Program-made: the position numbers and the translations under genes
The notes under the pieces: generated by a model
Seen by the model: only the letters and a program-made list of their open reading frames with translations
The model's database searches: none
Told to the model about the DNA's origin: nothing
Shown here: one piece after another, positions 34,907-48,126 of the stretch
Layout: every line of letters starts with the position of its first letter
Position numbering within the stretch: the first letter of the stretch is position 1
Assembly: GCA_024364735.1 (NCBI GenBank)
Contig: JAGFNQ010002310.1
Span: forward strand, 69,515 to 133,514
Source of the DNA: Boesenbergia rotunda
Lineage: Eukaryota; Streptophyta; Magnoliopsida; Zingiberales; Zingiberaceae
DNA: 64,000 nt
Reading direction: 5' to 3'

Positions 34907-36089
34907 TGTTAGTGATATGAGAGAAGTGTCCTAAGGCAATCGCCTTATGATTGTAAACATTCATTTTAATAAATGATAATTCACTATTTGAGTATACATG
35001 TTTGTGTATTTGATTGGGATCTTAAACTCATCTACTGAATGTCCGCAATACAATTCACAGCATAAGAGAATTTGTGATGGGATCACAACTAGTGATTATC
35101 TCTAAATGTGCAATTGTGAAGTATTGAAAATATCCCTAGTCGATGAATTGATAAAAACGGACATTATCAATTCTGTTGAGACTAGCATGGGTTATTCTCT
35201 AATCAGCTGATTCTCACTGGCTGGTGACATTGAGATGTCCGGAGATAAACATGAATGCTAGTTAAGGGAACTAGTTCATTGGAGTGATTGGCTGTAAAAC
35301 ATCATATGGTAGTCTACATATAGATATGTCAGTGAAGTTCTTACTGTTGGAAACGAGATGGCTAGAGAGGGGGGGTGAATATAGCCAATCACTTTTCACT
35401 TGCGATTAACAACTTTCCTGCACTTAACTTATCAGTAGCACAGCAGCGGAAGAAACAAAGGAAACTGAAAGTGCAGTACGCTAAAACAGAACTGAGATCA
35501 AACAAAAACAACTGCCAAGAACGCTAACAAGAGGGCCGGCGCCCCTTGAGCCAACTAGGGCCGGCGCCCCTTCATCCACCTAGGGCCGGCGCACTTCTTT
35601 CCATAGGGTTGGTTGCCGTGAGCCATCAAGGAGAAGGAGAAGCCAACCAAGATGAAGAAGAAGCGGATCACATCTCCTTCCTTCTCGGAATTTAGATTCC
35701 GTCTCTTGGTGGTTAGTTTCCTTATCTTTTCTCTTGATCTTCTAGTTGTGCCTATAGAGAATCTAGTAGTTCTCGTCGGCACAAAACTCGTGACTTTGCG
35801 AAGTCATCTCGAAGAGAACTCGGCGTGGACGCGAATAGAGGCGAAGCTTCCAAGGGACGCTACGGTTGGATCTTGTCCCTTTCTTCGAGTTACGCGAGGT
35901 ACAAAAGTAAATTAGTTTACCTTTCCGCAAAAGTTTTTAATTTATGATCATGTCCACACATCATAAGGTCGCATGCTAGATACGTGGTTAAAATAATTTG
36001 AGAAATTATTATGCTAATTCTTCCGCTGCACGTAAAATTTTAAAGTTTTACGAACCCGTATCCTTGTCGACATGCACCCGGTCCCAACA
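34907..36089 (+). repeat. Left LTR of the copia element, chimeric
   Basis: Matches the right LTR to about 35,345 and again from about 35,532. Between these lies about 186 bp of foreign sequence starting TTGGAAACGAGATGGC. Its complement reads like the end of another LTR (TATTCACCCCCCC... then CGTTTCCAACA). The corresponding right-LTR part, 42174-43471 with TATATAAA at 43371-43378, is missing. Confidence 0.85.
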
Positions 36090-36103
36090 GTGGTATCAGA
36101 GCC

Positions 36104-37796
36104 GGTTAGTGTTCGACATAATCATATAATTGTTTTGCGAAAAACTTTGTCATGATCTCAATTTTGGAAAATTTTTCAATTATGGAAACTTTCCAATTAT
36201 AATAAATTTTAGATTTAGGAATTTCAAAGTTTGGAAATCCTCATGAAATTTCGCAAACGTTTGAAATTTTCTAGTTTCTGAAATTTTATAATAATTGTGA
36301 AAACTTCCCATCTTTGGAAACTTTCCAATTTTGGAAAATTTTCTATTTTAGAAATTTTCTAATTTTGGAAATATGTAAGTTTTCTTTGTACCGGAAACTT
36401 ACACTTATTCTGAAAACCTATTATGAAATCTCGCGATTTTGGGCACTTTCTTTCAAGAAAGTCTAGACAAATTTATGGACAATTAATTGACAATTAAATT
36501 TAAATTGGTTTTTAAATTGACAACAAAATTCTTTATTTTGGATTGAGCCTCGGGGAGCCGTCCAATTTAAAGTTAGTTGTTATAATTTAAATTTCCCAAT
36601 TTTAAATGAAATTGTCATGTTTAATTTGGTTATGCTTCCGAAGCGGACCAAATTCGATTTACGACAAATTACTTTTCTTTGGGTATCTGAGCCTCGGGGA
36701 GCCACCCTTAGAAAACGATTTGTTGTAATTAATTAAATCCATAAATAAAATATGTTTTAAGAGGTGATGCTCTTACATATTGTTGTCTCCAAAATTAATT
36801 AGGAAAATGGTTTCCTATAGAGTTTCTTAAATGAGATTTTCATGAAAATAATATGCGGTTGAATTAAGGGAATTGTCTCTTAATTTAATAAGTTTTGATT
36901 TAGAGAAATCAAAGTCTTGAACATATTATTTCTGAAATTGATTATGACAATTTAGGAAATTGTTTCCCAAAACAATTTCTTTAATAAAGTATAAGATTAG
37001 AATTAGGAAATCCGATTCTTAATTCAATTAATGAGACTTGATAACTTAAGTCACATACATACTTTATTAAGGAAATCGTTAGTCATGACATATGTCATGA
37101 ATGTGCTTAGGAAAAGATGAGACCCAAAACCCCTTACAAAATATTAAGGCCAACACCTTCCATTAATATGGTTAGAATCGGAGTTTTGTTTCTCGTTTGG
37201 GTTGATGGACACATCCATGCCCGACTTGAACCTCAACATGTTCAAACCATGGAATTAGTTTATGAATAATATAGTTGGAGTCAGAGGTCAATCCTTAGTT
37301 TTGGTTGTTGGACACATCCAAGCCTGACTAAACGGTTGAATGAGCTCCAACCATGTTAAAACTATTTCTTGATTAATGGGTCAGCCTTAAGCTTGGAGCA
37401 TCGATTTGTTGTGCCACAACCAAGGTCGATGTAAAGAGAGGTGCAGTTGGGTGCTATGTATAATGTCGCATACTTGTTAATGAGTTAACAACCCAATGAT
37501 TTATGCAAACATTCAATTAGTTGATAGCATAATGTGATAGTTACATATATGTGATATGTAATCGGTATAATTACCTACCTTCATAGCTAAGAATAACTTG
37601 ATGGCCACAGCCATGGTGGTTCTTATCTATGGTTGGATATCAACCTATTTGGAGATATTCCTACGATCTCCCGAATTGATAAAAAAGGGTTATTCAATTT
37701 GAAAAATAAATAGGATTTTTATTAATGTATTTGATACATTTTTTAATCATTCTTCTCACATAAACTCAATTTGTATTTCTAGGTAATCACTCGATC
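36104..37796 (+). other. Copia 5' leader, non-coding
   Basis: 1.7 kb AT-rich leader with repeated TTTTGGAAA/TTTCCAATT words. GAGCCTCGGGGAGCC occurs twice (about 36,545 and 36,690). No long reading frame. Confidence 0.6.
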
Positions 37797-40700
37797 ATGT
37801 CTTCTCTAAACTTGCGTTCCATTTTGGACACCAATAAACTGACTGGGCCGAACTTCATGGACTGGCTTCGAAACCTGAGGATAGTCCTCAAGGTAGAGAA
37901 GCTTGCTTATGTCATTGAAGATCAACTTCCCAACCATCCTCCAGAAGGTGCAACTCCAGACCAGCTAGTGGCCTATCAGAAACATGTGACCGATTCTGAA
38001 CTTGCGAGTTGCATCATGCTAGCCTCAATGGTACCTGAGCTGCAAAAGCAGCATGAGCATTTGGATGCTTATACCATCATCTTCCATCTTAATGAGTTGT
38101 TTGTAGAGCAGGCGAGATCCGAAAGGTTCGAAGTCTCCAGACTCCTCTTCACCACTAAGATGCAGGAAGGCACTTCTGCCTCGCAGTTTGTGTTAAAGAT
38201 GTTGGGGTACATTGAGCGACTGAGCACACTCGGTTTTGCAATGGATCATGAACTAAGTATTGACTTAATTCTGAGTTGTTTGCCCAAAAGTTATTCACAA
38301 TTTGTGATGAACTATCGGATGAACAAACTAGAGACTACCATTCCTGAGTTGCTCAACCTACTGAAGACTGTGGAGCCTTCTGTAAAGCCGGATCAAAAGA
38401 CGGTACTGTTAGTTGGTTCCTCGAAGAAAGGTTCTAAGAGGAAGGCCAAAGAACAGAATAAAGGGAAGAAGAAAAAGGCCAAAAAGACTGAAAAGAAACC
38501 AAAAGGAACTTGCCATCATTGTGGCAAGGAGGGTCACTGGCGAAGAAACTGCAAGGTTTATCTTGAGTCCTTGAAGAATAAGGCATCCGATGCCCCATCC
38601 TCTTCAGGTATCTTCGTTATTGAATGTCACTCTATTTCCTCAAATACTTGGGTACTTGATACCGGGTGTAGCTCACATATATGTAATGACATACAGGGGC
38701 TAAGGGATAGAAGAAGACTCGTCAAAGGAGAAGCGAATTTGCGAGTTGGAAATGGAGCAAAGATTGCTGCTGTTGCCATCGGAACATATTTGCTGAAGCT
38801 CCCCACCGGACGTGTCTTAGAATTGGATAATTGTTATTTTGTTCCTTCGTTAATAAAGAACATTGTATCTATTTCATGTTTGAATGAAAAGGGTTATCAA
38901 TTAACTTTTAGTAACAATTATTGTTACATAACTTTAAATGGCGTTCTTTATGGAAATGGAACATTATGCAATGGTATCTACACGTTAGATTTATCCGGTG
39001 ACGTTTTCAATATCGAAGTCAGCAACAAACGTGCTCGAATAGATAATCGAATAGACTCCTACACTTGGCATTGCCGTCTTGGCCATGTAAGTAAGAAACG
39101 TATGACCGAATTACACCGATGTGGAATTCTGGAATCATTTGAACCCGGTTCATTTGATACATGCGAATCATGCTTAAAAGGCAAGATGACCAAATTACCC
39201 TTTTGAGGAAAAGGTAATCCGGTGGGAGAATTGCTTGGTCTAATACATACTGATGTATGCGGACCAATGTCAACTCTTACACAAGGAGGCTATAGCTACT
39301 TCATCACCTTTATCGATGATCACTCACGATTCGGGTATGTGTTCTTGATGAAACACAAATCTGAAGCCTTTAAAAAATTCAAAGAGTTCAGAAATGAAGT
39401 AGAGAAACAGCTTGGCAAAAGTATTAAGATACTTCGATCCGATCGGGGTGGTGAATACTTAAGTCAAGAATTTCAAGATTATCTAAGGGACAATGGGATA
39501 TTGTCCCAATGGACTCCGCCGTATACACCACAACATAATGGTGTATCTGAGAGGCGCAACCGAACCTTGATGGACATGGTTAGGTCTATGATGAATCATG
39601 CAACTCTTCCAAAATCCTTTTGGGGCTATGCACTTAAGACAGCTGTTTACTTGCTAAACAGAGTCCCGACCAAGGTAGTCTCTACTACTCCATATGAGAC
39701 CTGGAATAGTAAGAAACCCCACTTAACTCACCTTAAGATATGGGGTTGTCCCGCTTATGTGAAGTGGACTGTATCAGACAAATTGGATACTAAGTCTGAT
39801 AAATGTCTATTTATTGGATACTCTAAGGAAACGAAGGGTTACCAATTCTTTCATCCCTTGGAACAAAAGGTGTTTATTTCAAGGCATGCTGTATTTCTAG
39901 AAAAAGAATTTCTTTTACAAGAAAATAGTGGGAGTGGCATTGAACTTGATGAAGTTTAAGAAACTCCAATAGACATCATAGAGACACCTAGTCTAGACCC
40001 ACAACCAATACCTCATGATGATGAGCTATCAGTTGAACCTAAAACAACACCACCTCTTCGTAGGTCTGATAGGGCACGCAATATTCCAGAGAGATATGGA
40101 TTTCTCATAAGTGAATCGAACGACGTGTTACTCATAAGCGATGACAAACCTATCAGTTATGAAGATGATCTGAAAAATTCAGAAAGGGACAAATGGCTTG
40201 AAGCCATGAAGTCGGAAATGGATTCCATGTACGAAAATCGAGTATGGGACTTGGTTAACCCACCTGAAGGGATTAAGCCCATAGGGTGCAAGTGGGTTTT
40301 CAAGAAGAAAACCGACATGGAAGGTAATGTAGTTACCTTTAAGGCTAGATTAGTGGCAAAAGGATATCGTCAAAAACAAGGAATTGATTATGACGAAACC
40401 TATTCGCCAGTAGCTATGCTTAAATCCATTCGGATGCTCCTAGCCATAGCAGCTCATTATGATTATGAGATATGGCAAATGGATGTGAAAACAGCTTTCC
40501 TTAATGGAAACCTGCTTGAGGATGTATACATGATACAACCTGAAGGTTTCACATCGGTTGATAAAACCAAAGTATGCAAGCTTCGACGATCCATATATGG
40601 ACTGAAGCAAGCATCCAGGAGCTGGAACATCCATTTTGATGAGACAATCAAAGAGTTTGATTTCTCACAAAATCCTGATGAACCTTGTGTGTACAAAAAG

Positions 40701-41720
40701 GTTAGTGGGAGTGCAGTCGTATTCCTAGTACTGTATGTCGATGACATTTTACTTATAGGAAACGATATATCAGTTTTACAGACAGTTAAAATTTGGTTGT
40801 CCAAAACTTTCTCCATGAAAGACCTGGGAGAAGCAACCTATATCCTTGGGATTAGAATCTATAGAGATAGATCAAAACGGTTGCTTGGTCTTTCGCAGTC
40901 TACATATATAGACCGAGTGCTAAAAAGGTTTAGCATGTCGGAATCCAAGAAAGGTTACATTCCCATCAGGCATGAGATCAACCTTTCAAAGTCTATGTGT
41001 CCGCGCATAGAAGACGAGAGGATTTGCATGAATAAGATTCCCTATGCATCTGCGATAGGATCTATCATGTATGCTATGTTATGTACTAGGCCCGATGTAT
41101 CATATGCTCTGAGTGTCACGAGCAGATACCAGTCTGATCCAGGTATGGATCACTGGGCGGCTGTTAAGACAATCCTTAAGTACTTAAGAAGAACTAAGGA
41201 TGTGTTCCTAATATATGGAGAAGGAGATATGGTAATACGTGGGTATACAGATGCCAGTTTTCAGACAGATAAGGATGACTCCAAATCTCAGCCTGGATAC
41301 GTATTTATTTTGAATTGAGGCGCAGTAAGTTGGAAAAGTTCCAAACAAGACACCGTAGCGGATTCTACCACGGAAGCGGAATATATCGCAGCTTCGGAAG
41401 CAGCAAAGGAAGCAGTCTGGATCAAGAAGTTTGTCTCCGAACATGGCGTGGTTCCAACCATTGATGAAGCAGTGCCGGTTTACTGCGACAACAATGGAGC
41501 TATTGCACAAGCAAAGGAACCAAGGTCTCATCAGCGATCCAAACACGTGCTTCGCCGCTTTCATCTGATCAGAGAGATTATAAGTAGGAATGACATACAA
41601 ATTGAGAAAATTCCCACTGAAAGGAATTTAGCGGATCCTTTAACTAAGGCCTTGCCTCAAAGCAAGTTTGAGGGTCATGTTAGAGCCTGTGGTATTGGAT
41701 ACCGTAGCGATTGGCATTAG
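37797..41720 (+). pseudogene. Copia gag-pol polyprotein, one frame with three stops
   Basis: Would supply capsid, protease, integrase, reverse transcriptase and RNase H. The single 1307-codon frame has no frameshift but stops at 39204-39206 (TGA), 39957-39959 (TAA) and 41316-41318 (TGA). Order with approximate residues: Gag 1-235, with NKLTGPNFMDWLRNLRIVL near the start; zinc knuckle CHHCGKEGHWRRNC 239-252; protease VLDTGCSSH with DTG at 288-290; GAG-pre-integrase WHCRLGHVS near 424; integrase from HTDVCGPM (about 484) with IDDHSRFGYVF and TPQHNGVSERRNRTLMDM; RT with QMDVKTAFLNG and YVDD near 980; RNase H with YTDASFQ, TEAEYIAAS and YCDNNGA. The minus-strand relative at 58.8-64 kb has sense codons at all three stop positions. 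Confidence 0.92.
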
Positions 41721-41734
41721 GCCAAGTGGGAGTT

Positions 41735-44030
41735 TGTTAGTGATATGAGAGAAGTGTCCTAAGGCAATCGTCTTATGATTGTAAACATTCATTTTAATAA
41801 ATGATAATTCACTATTTGAGTATACATGTTTGTGTATTTGATTGGGATCTTAAACTCATCTACTGAATGTCCGCAATATAATTCACAGCATAAGAGAATT
41901 TGTGATGGGATCACAACTAGTGATTATCTCTAAATGTTCAATTGTGAAGTATTGAAAATATCCCTAGTCGATGAATTGATAAAAACGGACATTATCAATT
42001 CTGTTGAGACTAGCATGGGTTATTCTCTAATCAGCTGATTCTCACTGGCTGGTGACATTGGGATGTCCGGAGATAAACATGGATGCTAGTTAAGGGAACT
42101 AGTTCATTGGAGTGACTAGCTGTAAAACTTCATATGGTAATCTATATAGATATGTCACTGAAGTTTTTACTGCAGCTTAAGTGCGATGTTCGTTTGACTT
42201 GCGGTGTCCAAGTCATCTTGGTCATAGAGACTTATACTTTAACACCTTAAGCAAGCATCTCCAAGGAGGTGTGGACCCAGGATGATTGGGTATAAGCTGA
42301 AGTGCCTGAAGATGTTTGAGCAGCCTACAAAGGATTCACCACTCCTTGCGAGGAGATGTATACCCAGGCCTATCGTCGGATTGTTACTCAAAGCCTCTGG
42401 CCAGAGCACATCATGTTTAGAGTGAGAGTCTCTAAAATACATGAGAGTAATTAGAAATCCAAAGGACGAGAAAGACACAACTTGGGCTAGGTGTGACGTA
42501 GTCAGCCTAGTGGGGACTGACACACATAGACCGTGTCCTGAACCAAGTGGGTATAAGATGGTGAAGGGAATGGGGTACGATTCATTTGAGCTGCTGAAGG
42601 GTTTCAGAATTACTTCTGAGGTCAAACCGTTGATCTTTCGATTAATTGAGGGTCATGATGTACTACTAGGTGCCACTCATGATCGTTCTATAATTAGTTG
42701 ATTATAGACGGCCAACATAAATCGAAAGCCTATTTAGTCACACGCACTACGAGTAATCCGAGGGATTTAAAACGAGTTGAAAATTGGATTTTCCGATCAA
42801 GAGAATTAAGTCGAATCTGAATTTATCAGAGGCGCAATGGAAGCTAAAATGGCTAAGTCTTTTGAAGGCTTATTGGGCGAATTAAATGAGTTTAATTCGC
42901 GACGGGATCGGCTCGGTTTGGCCGGCCAAGGAGGGTGTCCACCCTCTTGGTTTGGCCGGCCATTAAGAAGGGGATAAACCAATTTAATTGGTTTAATTAA
43001 TAAAATAAATCTAGCGCGATTTGTTTTATAAATTATGGATAAATAAATTGATATATAAAGAAATTTATATAAAGAGATTTATAAAGAAATTTGTAGTAAA
43101 TTTATTCTTTTTATGGAAATTAAAATAAACCATGAATTGGTTTAATTTTAATTTATAAAATCAATTATGAATTGATTTATCCATGATAAGAAAATTTTAT
43201 ACAAATTTTATTCCATAATTAAAAGGGAGAAGCATTTATTTTATTATAAAGTTAGTTATAATAAAACTTGGCTTAAACAGAATAATTCATAAGAGAATTT
43301 ATAGGATAAATTTGTTATGAAAATTCTGTTAAGAGGGAGACTTGGCAAGGGAGAGGTTACTATATAAAGGAACCAAAGGCAAGCCTTGAATTCCAATCAA
43401 TTGAGTAATCAAGAGATTAATACTCTCCCTCTCTCTTTCTTATTCTCTTCCTCTCTTCCACTTCTCCACCCTAGGGCCGGCGCCCCTTGAGCCAACTAGG
43501 GCTGGTGCCCCTTCATCCACCTAGGGCCGGCGCACTTCTTTTCATAGGGTTGGTTGCCGTGAGCCATCAAGGAGAAGGAGAAGCCAACCAAGAAGAAGAA
43601 GAAGCGGATCACATCTCCTTCCTTCTCGGAATTTAGATTCCGTCTCTTGGTGGTTAGTTTCCTTATCTTTTCTCTTGATCTTCTAGTTGTGCCTATAGAG
43701 AATCTAGTAGTTCTCGTCGGCACAAAACTCGTGACTTTGCGAAGTCATCCCGAAGAGAACTCGGCGTGGACGCGAATAGAGGCGAAGCTTCCAAGGGACG
43801 CTACGGTTGGATCTCGTCCCTTTCTTCGAGTTACGCGAGGTACAAAAGTAAATTAGTTTACCTTTCCACAAAAGTTTTTAATTTATGATCATGTCCACAC
43901 ATCATAAGGTCGCATGCTAGATACGTGGTTAAAATAATTTGAGAAATTATTATGCTAATTCTTCTGCTGCACGTAAAATTTTAAAGTTTTACAAACTCGT
44001 ATCCTTGTCGACATGCACCCGGTCCCAACA
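41735..44030 (+). repeat. Right LTR of the copia element
   Basis: 2296 bp, TGTTAGTGATATG...GGTCCCAACA, TATA box at 43371-43378. It contains several CCTAGGGCCGGCGC words and a GGCCGGCC-rich segment near 42,918-42,960. Nearly the same length as the solo copy at 15224. Confidence 0.92.
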
Positions 44031-45478
44031 GAATGTACTCGGGAAGGGTAACCTTAGGTGGGTGTGTAGACCAGTCGACTGGCCTGGGGGCAATCGACTG
44101 ATGAAACTCATAGAAGGGTTCTGGCCGGGGACCAGTCGACTGCCCTGGGAGCAGTCGACTGGTAGTGGCTGGTGAGCTGACAGAATTCGAACGTTGGAGT
44201 GTCAACGGTCGAATTCTGAGTGGGGCAGTCGACTGCCCTGGGAGCAGTCGACTGCCAGCAAGGGTTTTCAGCCCAAGTTCTATTTAAAGAGAATTTGGTT
44301 TGGGCTGAGACTCTTGACGAAACAAGCTTGGTTAAGGATTGTTAGTAGTCTATTGTGCCCAGATAGTGTCCTAGGTGTTGTGGCGAGGTTTCTCCACCCA
44401 CAAGGAGGGACGAGGGCTAGCCGGAGGTTATCCGGAGATTGATCTACCGACGGATTCTTGGGTTAGTCACCCATTCGGGGTGGATACCAAGTAAATCAGG
44501 TTTGTTAGCGTTGTTTATTGTTGTTTGTTTTATTTTGTTCGTATTTCCGCTGTGTAAACTAACAACGTAGGTAAAAAGAATCGAAGAAATACTATTCACC
44601 CCCTCTAGCGTACGGAAACGATCCTACAAAGGGTGGCATGGAGGCAAGCCGTGGGCTTGTGTGCACCCGAGGGACCATGGAAAGCAGGGACGATGAGCCA
44701 AGGGGCACAGACTTCGAGAAATACGTGAAGGATGGCATGGAGGCAAGCCAAGGGCTTGCATGCGCATCTGAGGGACGGGAGCCAAAGATGAAGAGGGCGC
44801 GAAGGCAACAGTCGAGGCTGCTAGTGAAGAGTCAGCTGAGTTGTGAGGGGTCGAGTACTGAGGGAATGTATTCGGGAAATCCTAGGGGTCGAGTGCTGAG
44901 AGAATTGTACTCGGGAAGGGAAAACCCTAGGTGGCAGTCGACTGGGCCCCAGATAGTCGACTGATAAAAGGGGCAGAGAGATCAGTCGACTGCTATGGGG
45001 GCAGTCGACTGGTAGCAGCCAGAATTCGAATGTTGGGCTTGCAACGGTCGAATTTGAGTAGGGGCAGTCGACTGCCCTTGGGGCAGTTGTCTGGTGGCGG
45101 CCAAAACAGAGGCAAGCTCTATTTAAAAGGGCTTCATTTTGGCTGGGACTCTTGATGAATTTTGCTTTGGGTAAAGGCCAAATAGTAGTCTAAGAGCTCA
45201 GAGGTGCAGTTGGGATTGTGGCGAGGTTTCTCCACCCACAAGGAGCTACACGAGCTAGCCGGAGGGCATCTAAGGAGTGATCCACCGAAGGATCAAGGGA
45301 TCGTCCACCTTACGGACTGCCGTGGAGTAGGAGCGTCATCTCCGAATCACGTAAACGGTAACGTGTTAGCGTTTGGTTGTTTTTATTGTTATTGTTTCCA
45401 CTTGCGCACGCTAACATCGTAGGTAGAAATCGAAAATTACTATTCACCCTCCCCTCTAGCATGTGCCACGATCTAACA

Positions 45479-47111
45479 TGTCCCACCTCCTTACGATCGC
45501 GAGAGCTTTGATTATTGGAGGATGCAAATAGATGTATGGTTCAATATGGATTAGAATCTATTGATCGCACTAAAATATCCATTTGAAGCTCCGAAGGATA
45601 AGCATGGGAAGAAGCTTCGATCAAGATATTGGACCAAGGAGCAACAAACACAATCAAAGGAAAATGAGAAGGTAATTTCAATATTGCTTAAGGTTTTGCC
45701 TAATGACATAATTAGTGGTGTAGGTGAATAAAAAAATACACATGAATTATAGAGCAAGATGTTAGCCTTTCATGAAAATCCTACACAAGCTCAAGTAGTG
45801 GAAGAATCTAAGGAAATGAGCTTAATGGTCCAAGAAGAGGAAAAAGACCAATCGGATGAGGAAAGAAGCTCAACATCCGAAGAGGAGGAGAAAGAAGAAA
45901 AAGATTCATCCATCTCCTTAAGTGAAGTGACACAAGAAATTAAAGAACCATCCACTTCATCAAAGGGGGAAGAAGAAGTTTCCACTTCAAGGATTGACGG
46001 AGTGGAGAGACCATCCTTAATACCGGAGCAAGAAGAAGCTTTCACCTCCACCAAAGCAAAGTTAAAGGAGCACATAATTTACTTTGGATGCAATTAAAAG
46101 GGACACTACAAGGGCAAGTGCCCATTGGGTAAGAAAAAGGAGGTAAACCCTGAACTCACTTCAAGTAATTTGAAAACTAACATGAGTTGTAGGGATGAAG
46201 CAAAGAAGGATAAGAAACATAAAATGTGCTTCACGTGTGGAGAGCTAGGGCACTACCACACCAAATGCTCAAGGAAAGTAGAACTCAAGAAATTGGAACA
46301 TTTGAGGAAATGAGAGAAGAAGGAGAAGAAGAGAAGGTCACATCAAGGGGGAGCTACAAGGGTAAGGGAGGTAATCCCTAACTTTAAGGTTAAATGTAAT
46401 TCAAATTTAAACTCCTCCATGCATGATAAAAATAATATCAATTATTTTCCCATGCATAACTTTGGATTTAAATATCATGATAAGAGTAGGGTTAATATTG
46501 TATATCAAAACACTAGAAAAATTATGTATCATGATAAATCCAAGACCATTAGACTTAAGGACCAAGGCATTAACCCCAAGAAGGGGAGACACATGCCTAG
46601 GATGGGTAGGTCTAGGAATGCCCAAGGTGGACATGTTGACTCTAGGTTTAAGAATCTAGAAAGCAAAAATTAAGCTTTAAGGGCAAAGCTTGAAAAATTA
46701 GAAAATACCCTAGATAGATTCACTATTGAATCTAAGGGTTTAGGTATGGAGTTGGGTAGTCAAAAACCCAACAATGATAGATCGGGGTTAGGATACCGAT
46801 CTAAGTTCTCCGATGCCAATGAAAAGAAATATGCTAGGGTAGCATATAACTATGGTAAGGAGGGCAAGTCCAAGAATGGCAAGGAGATGCCATTTAAAAG
46901 CAAGAAGAAGGTCTTAACTAAGGATGAGGGGTCCAAGATTAAGAAGGTTAGGGTTGTAGACCAAAAGTCATCGGAGGTACTCCGATGTGGTCTAGCATTT
47001 GTTGAGTCACCTAGGGAGGTGGCTAAGGCTAAGAGCTCAAGGGGGAGCTCTAGGAGCCAAGTTGGGACCCATGGTTTATGGATCCCAGGAGGATTCCTCT
47101 CGGAAATCTAG
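45479..47111 (+). pseudogene. Copia-type Gag, element C, broken
   Basis: The N-terminus was removed with the primer binding site. ALKYPFEAPKDKHGKKLR wording remains, then an acidic linker. Knuckle 1 has lost its first Cys (Tyr) and carries a stop in the Gln codon (YFGCN-stop-KGHYKGKC). Knuckle 2, CFTCGELGHYHTKC (46227-46268), is intact. The longest open C-terminal part of the three copies runs to 47111, with SGLGYRSKFS, VESPREVAKAKSSRGS and finally GTHGLWIPGG. Autonomous copia elements often have a G...WVP motif there, just before protease, so the coding is cut at the gag-protease junction. Confidence 0.7.
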
Positions 47112-48126
47112 ATGGGTCATGAAGAGTACCAACGGTTGTGGAGATGGATTTGGAGTCTCAATCCTAGGGTTTTGGCATATTGGATTTGTGTATCATGCAT
47201 GAAAAATATGATTGGGGTGGGTCATGTTGCATGAAAATTGATTTTTGATGTGTAAATACCATATAAATCAATGCTAGGAATGTATTGTGATTTGGTATGG
47301 GTAGAGACATCAAGAGGAGGTCAAAACTAGGACTTTAGGTCAAGGTTCAATTGAACCATTTAGCTAGTTTTGAATTTTGTGTCAATCTTGGGAATGGTGA
47401 TAGATACATGCTTGGATGTATTTTTCCCAAGTAGATATGGGTACCACAAACCTCTCCACAAAATTTGCGAAATTTTGGAGATTTATGGAATTTCTGGTGC
47501 ATTTCTGAAATTGGGTCAGATATGTTAAAAATGGGATTTTCAGAGTATCAGTCGACTGGTAGATGGGGCAGTCGACTGGTAAAGACTGAAATAGTTTTTT
47601 AGCAATCAAAATGTGTCAAAATGATGTAAAACAAGTGTATAATCTTATAGGGGATTAGTACACTGTGTTTATGGTCATTAGAGGTTAAAAGATCTAATAA
47701 GGGGGGAATTGTTGGAGTCTTTTTGATGTGTGGCAAAGGGGGAGAAGTGTTGGGTTTAAGTGGGAAACCAAACATGCCTTTGTAAGAAATCCTAGGTCAA
47801 GGGGAAGCTTAGGTACGGGAGCATTGTTGCTCCGTTATTGGCAAAAGGGGAACCTTGGAGAGGTTCTTAAAAAGCTTTTGTAAGTCCAATGTAGGGGGAG
47901 CTTTGAAGAGGTTTTAAAAAGCCGTTTTGGTAAAAGTCCTAACTCTTGGGAAGGTTAGGTGTGGGGATGCCTTGGGATAGGATCCATGTTTGCATTACAT
48001 ATGCATTGGCAGTGTAAGTCCAAGGTGAAGCCTTGGCAACGTAAGTCCAAAAGTGTTTTTAGCATTGTATTTGCTATTTATTTTCCCTAACTTAAACGTA
48101 TTGCCAAACATCAAAAAGGGGGAGAT
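47112..48126 (+). other. 3' untranslated region and polypurine tract of element C
   Basis: No coding. Palindrome pair at about 47,550-47,580 (20 bp apart). AAAAAGGGGGAGAT ends at 48126. Confidence 0.65.

Larger units (their letters stand above)
34907..44030 (+). mobile_element. Full-length Ty1/copia retrotransposon (2.3-kb-LTR family)
   Basis: 9124 bp flanked by GAATG at 34902-34906 and 44031-44035. Left LTR 34907-36089, primer binding site 36091-36102 (TGGTATCAGAGC), 1.7-kb leader, gag-pol 37797-41720, polypurine-like AAGTGGGAG at 41724-41732, right LTR 41735-44030. The LTRs should be equal but measure 1183 and 2296 bp. The left one has lost about 1.3 kb, including the TATA box, and carries foreign filler. 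It cannot be transcribed normally from its own 5' LTR. Confidence 0.95.
34475..44628 (+). mobile_element. Solo LTR of the gag-only family, interrupted by a copia element
   Basis: Starts TGTTGAGGCAATCTGG at 34475, ends GAAACGATCCTACA at 44628, with perfect AAGGG duplications at 34470-34474 and 44629-44633. Without the nested copia element it is about 1025 bp. It carries six CAGTCGACTG-type palindromes (44070-44255) and TATTTAA at 44281. It sits 160 bp into the 3' LTR of element B, so one LTR landed in another of its own family. Confidence 0.88.
31676..45478 (+). mobile_element. Gag-only element B with a doubly nested 3' LTR
   Basis: Truncated 5' LTR (31676-31807), primer binding site 31810-31821, degraded gag, 3' untranslated region, polypurine tract about 34301-34314. 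The 3' LTR is 34315-34474 plus 44634-45478 (about 1005 bp when rejoined). The LTR ends match best with each other (GCCACGATCTAACA in both), so they are a pair. The 3' LTR was split by a solo LTR of the same family (34475-44628), itself split by a copia element (34907-44030). The same LTR also serves as the 5' LTR of element C, a tandem arrangement. Confidence 0.8.

Noticed and set aside
36104..37796. Hidden extra gene in the copia leader
   Set aside because: AT-rich with short repeats and no reading frame of note.
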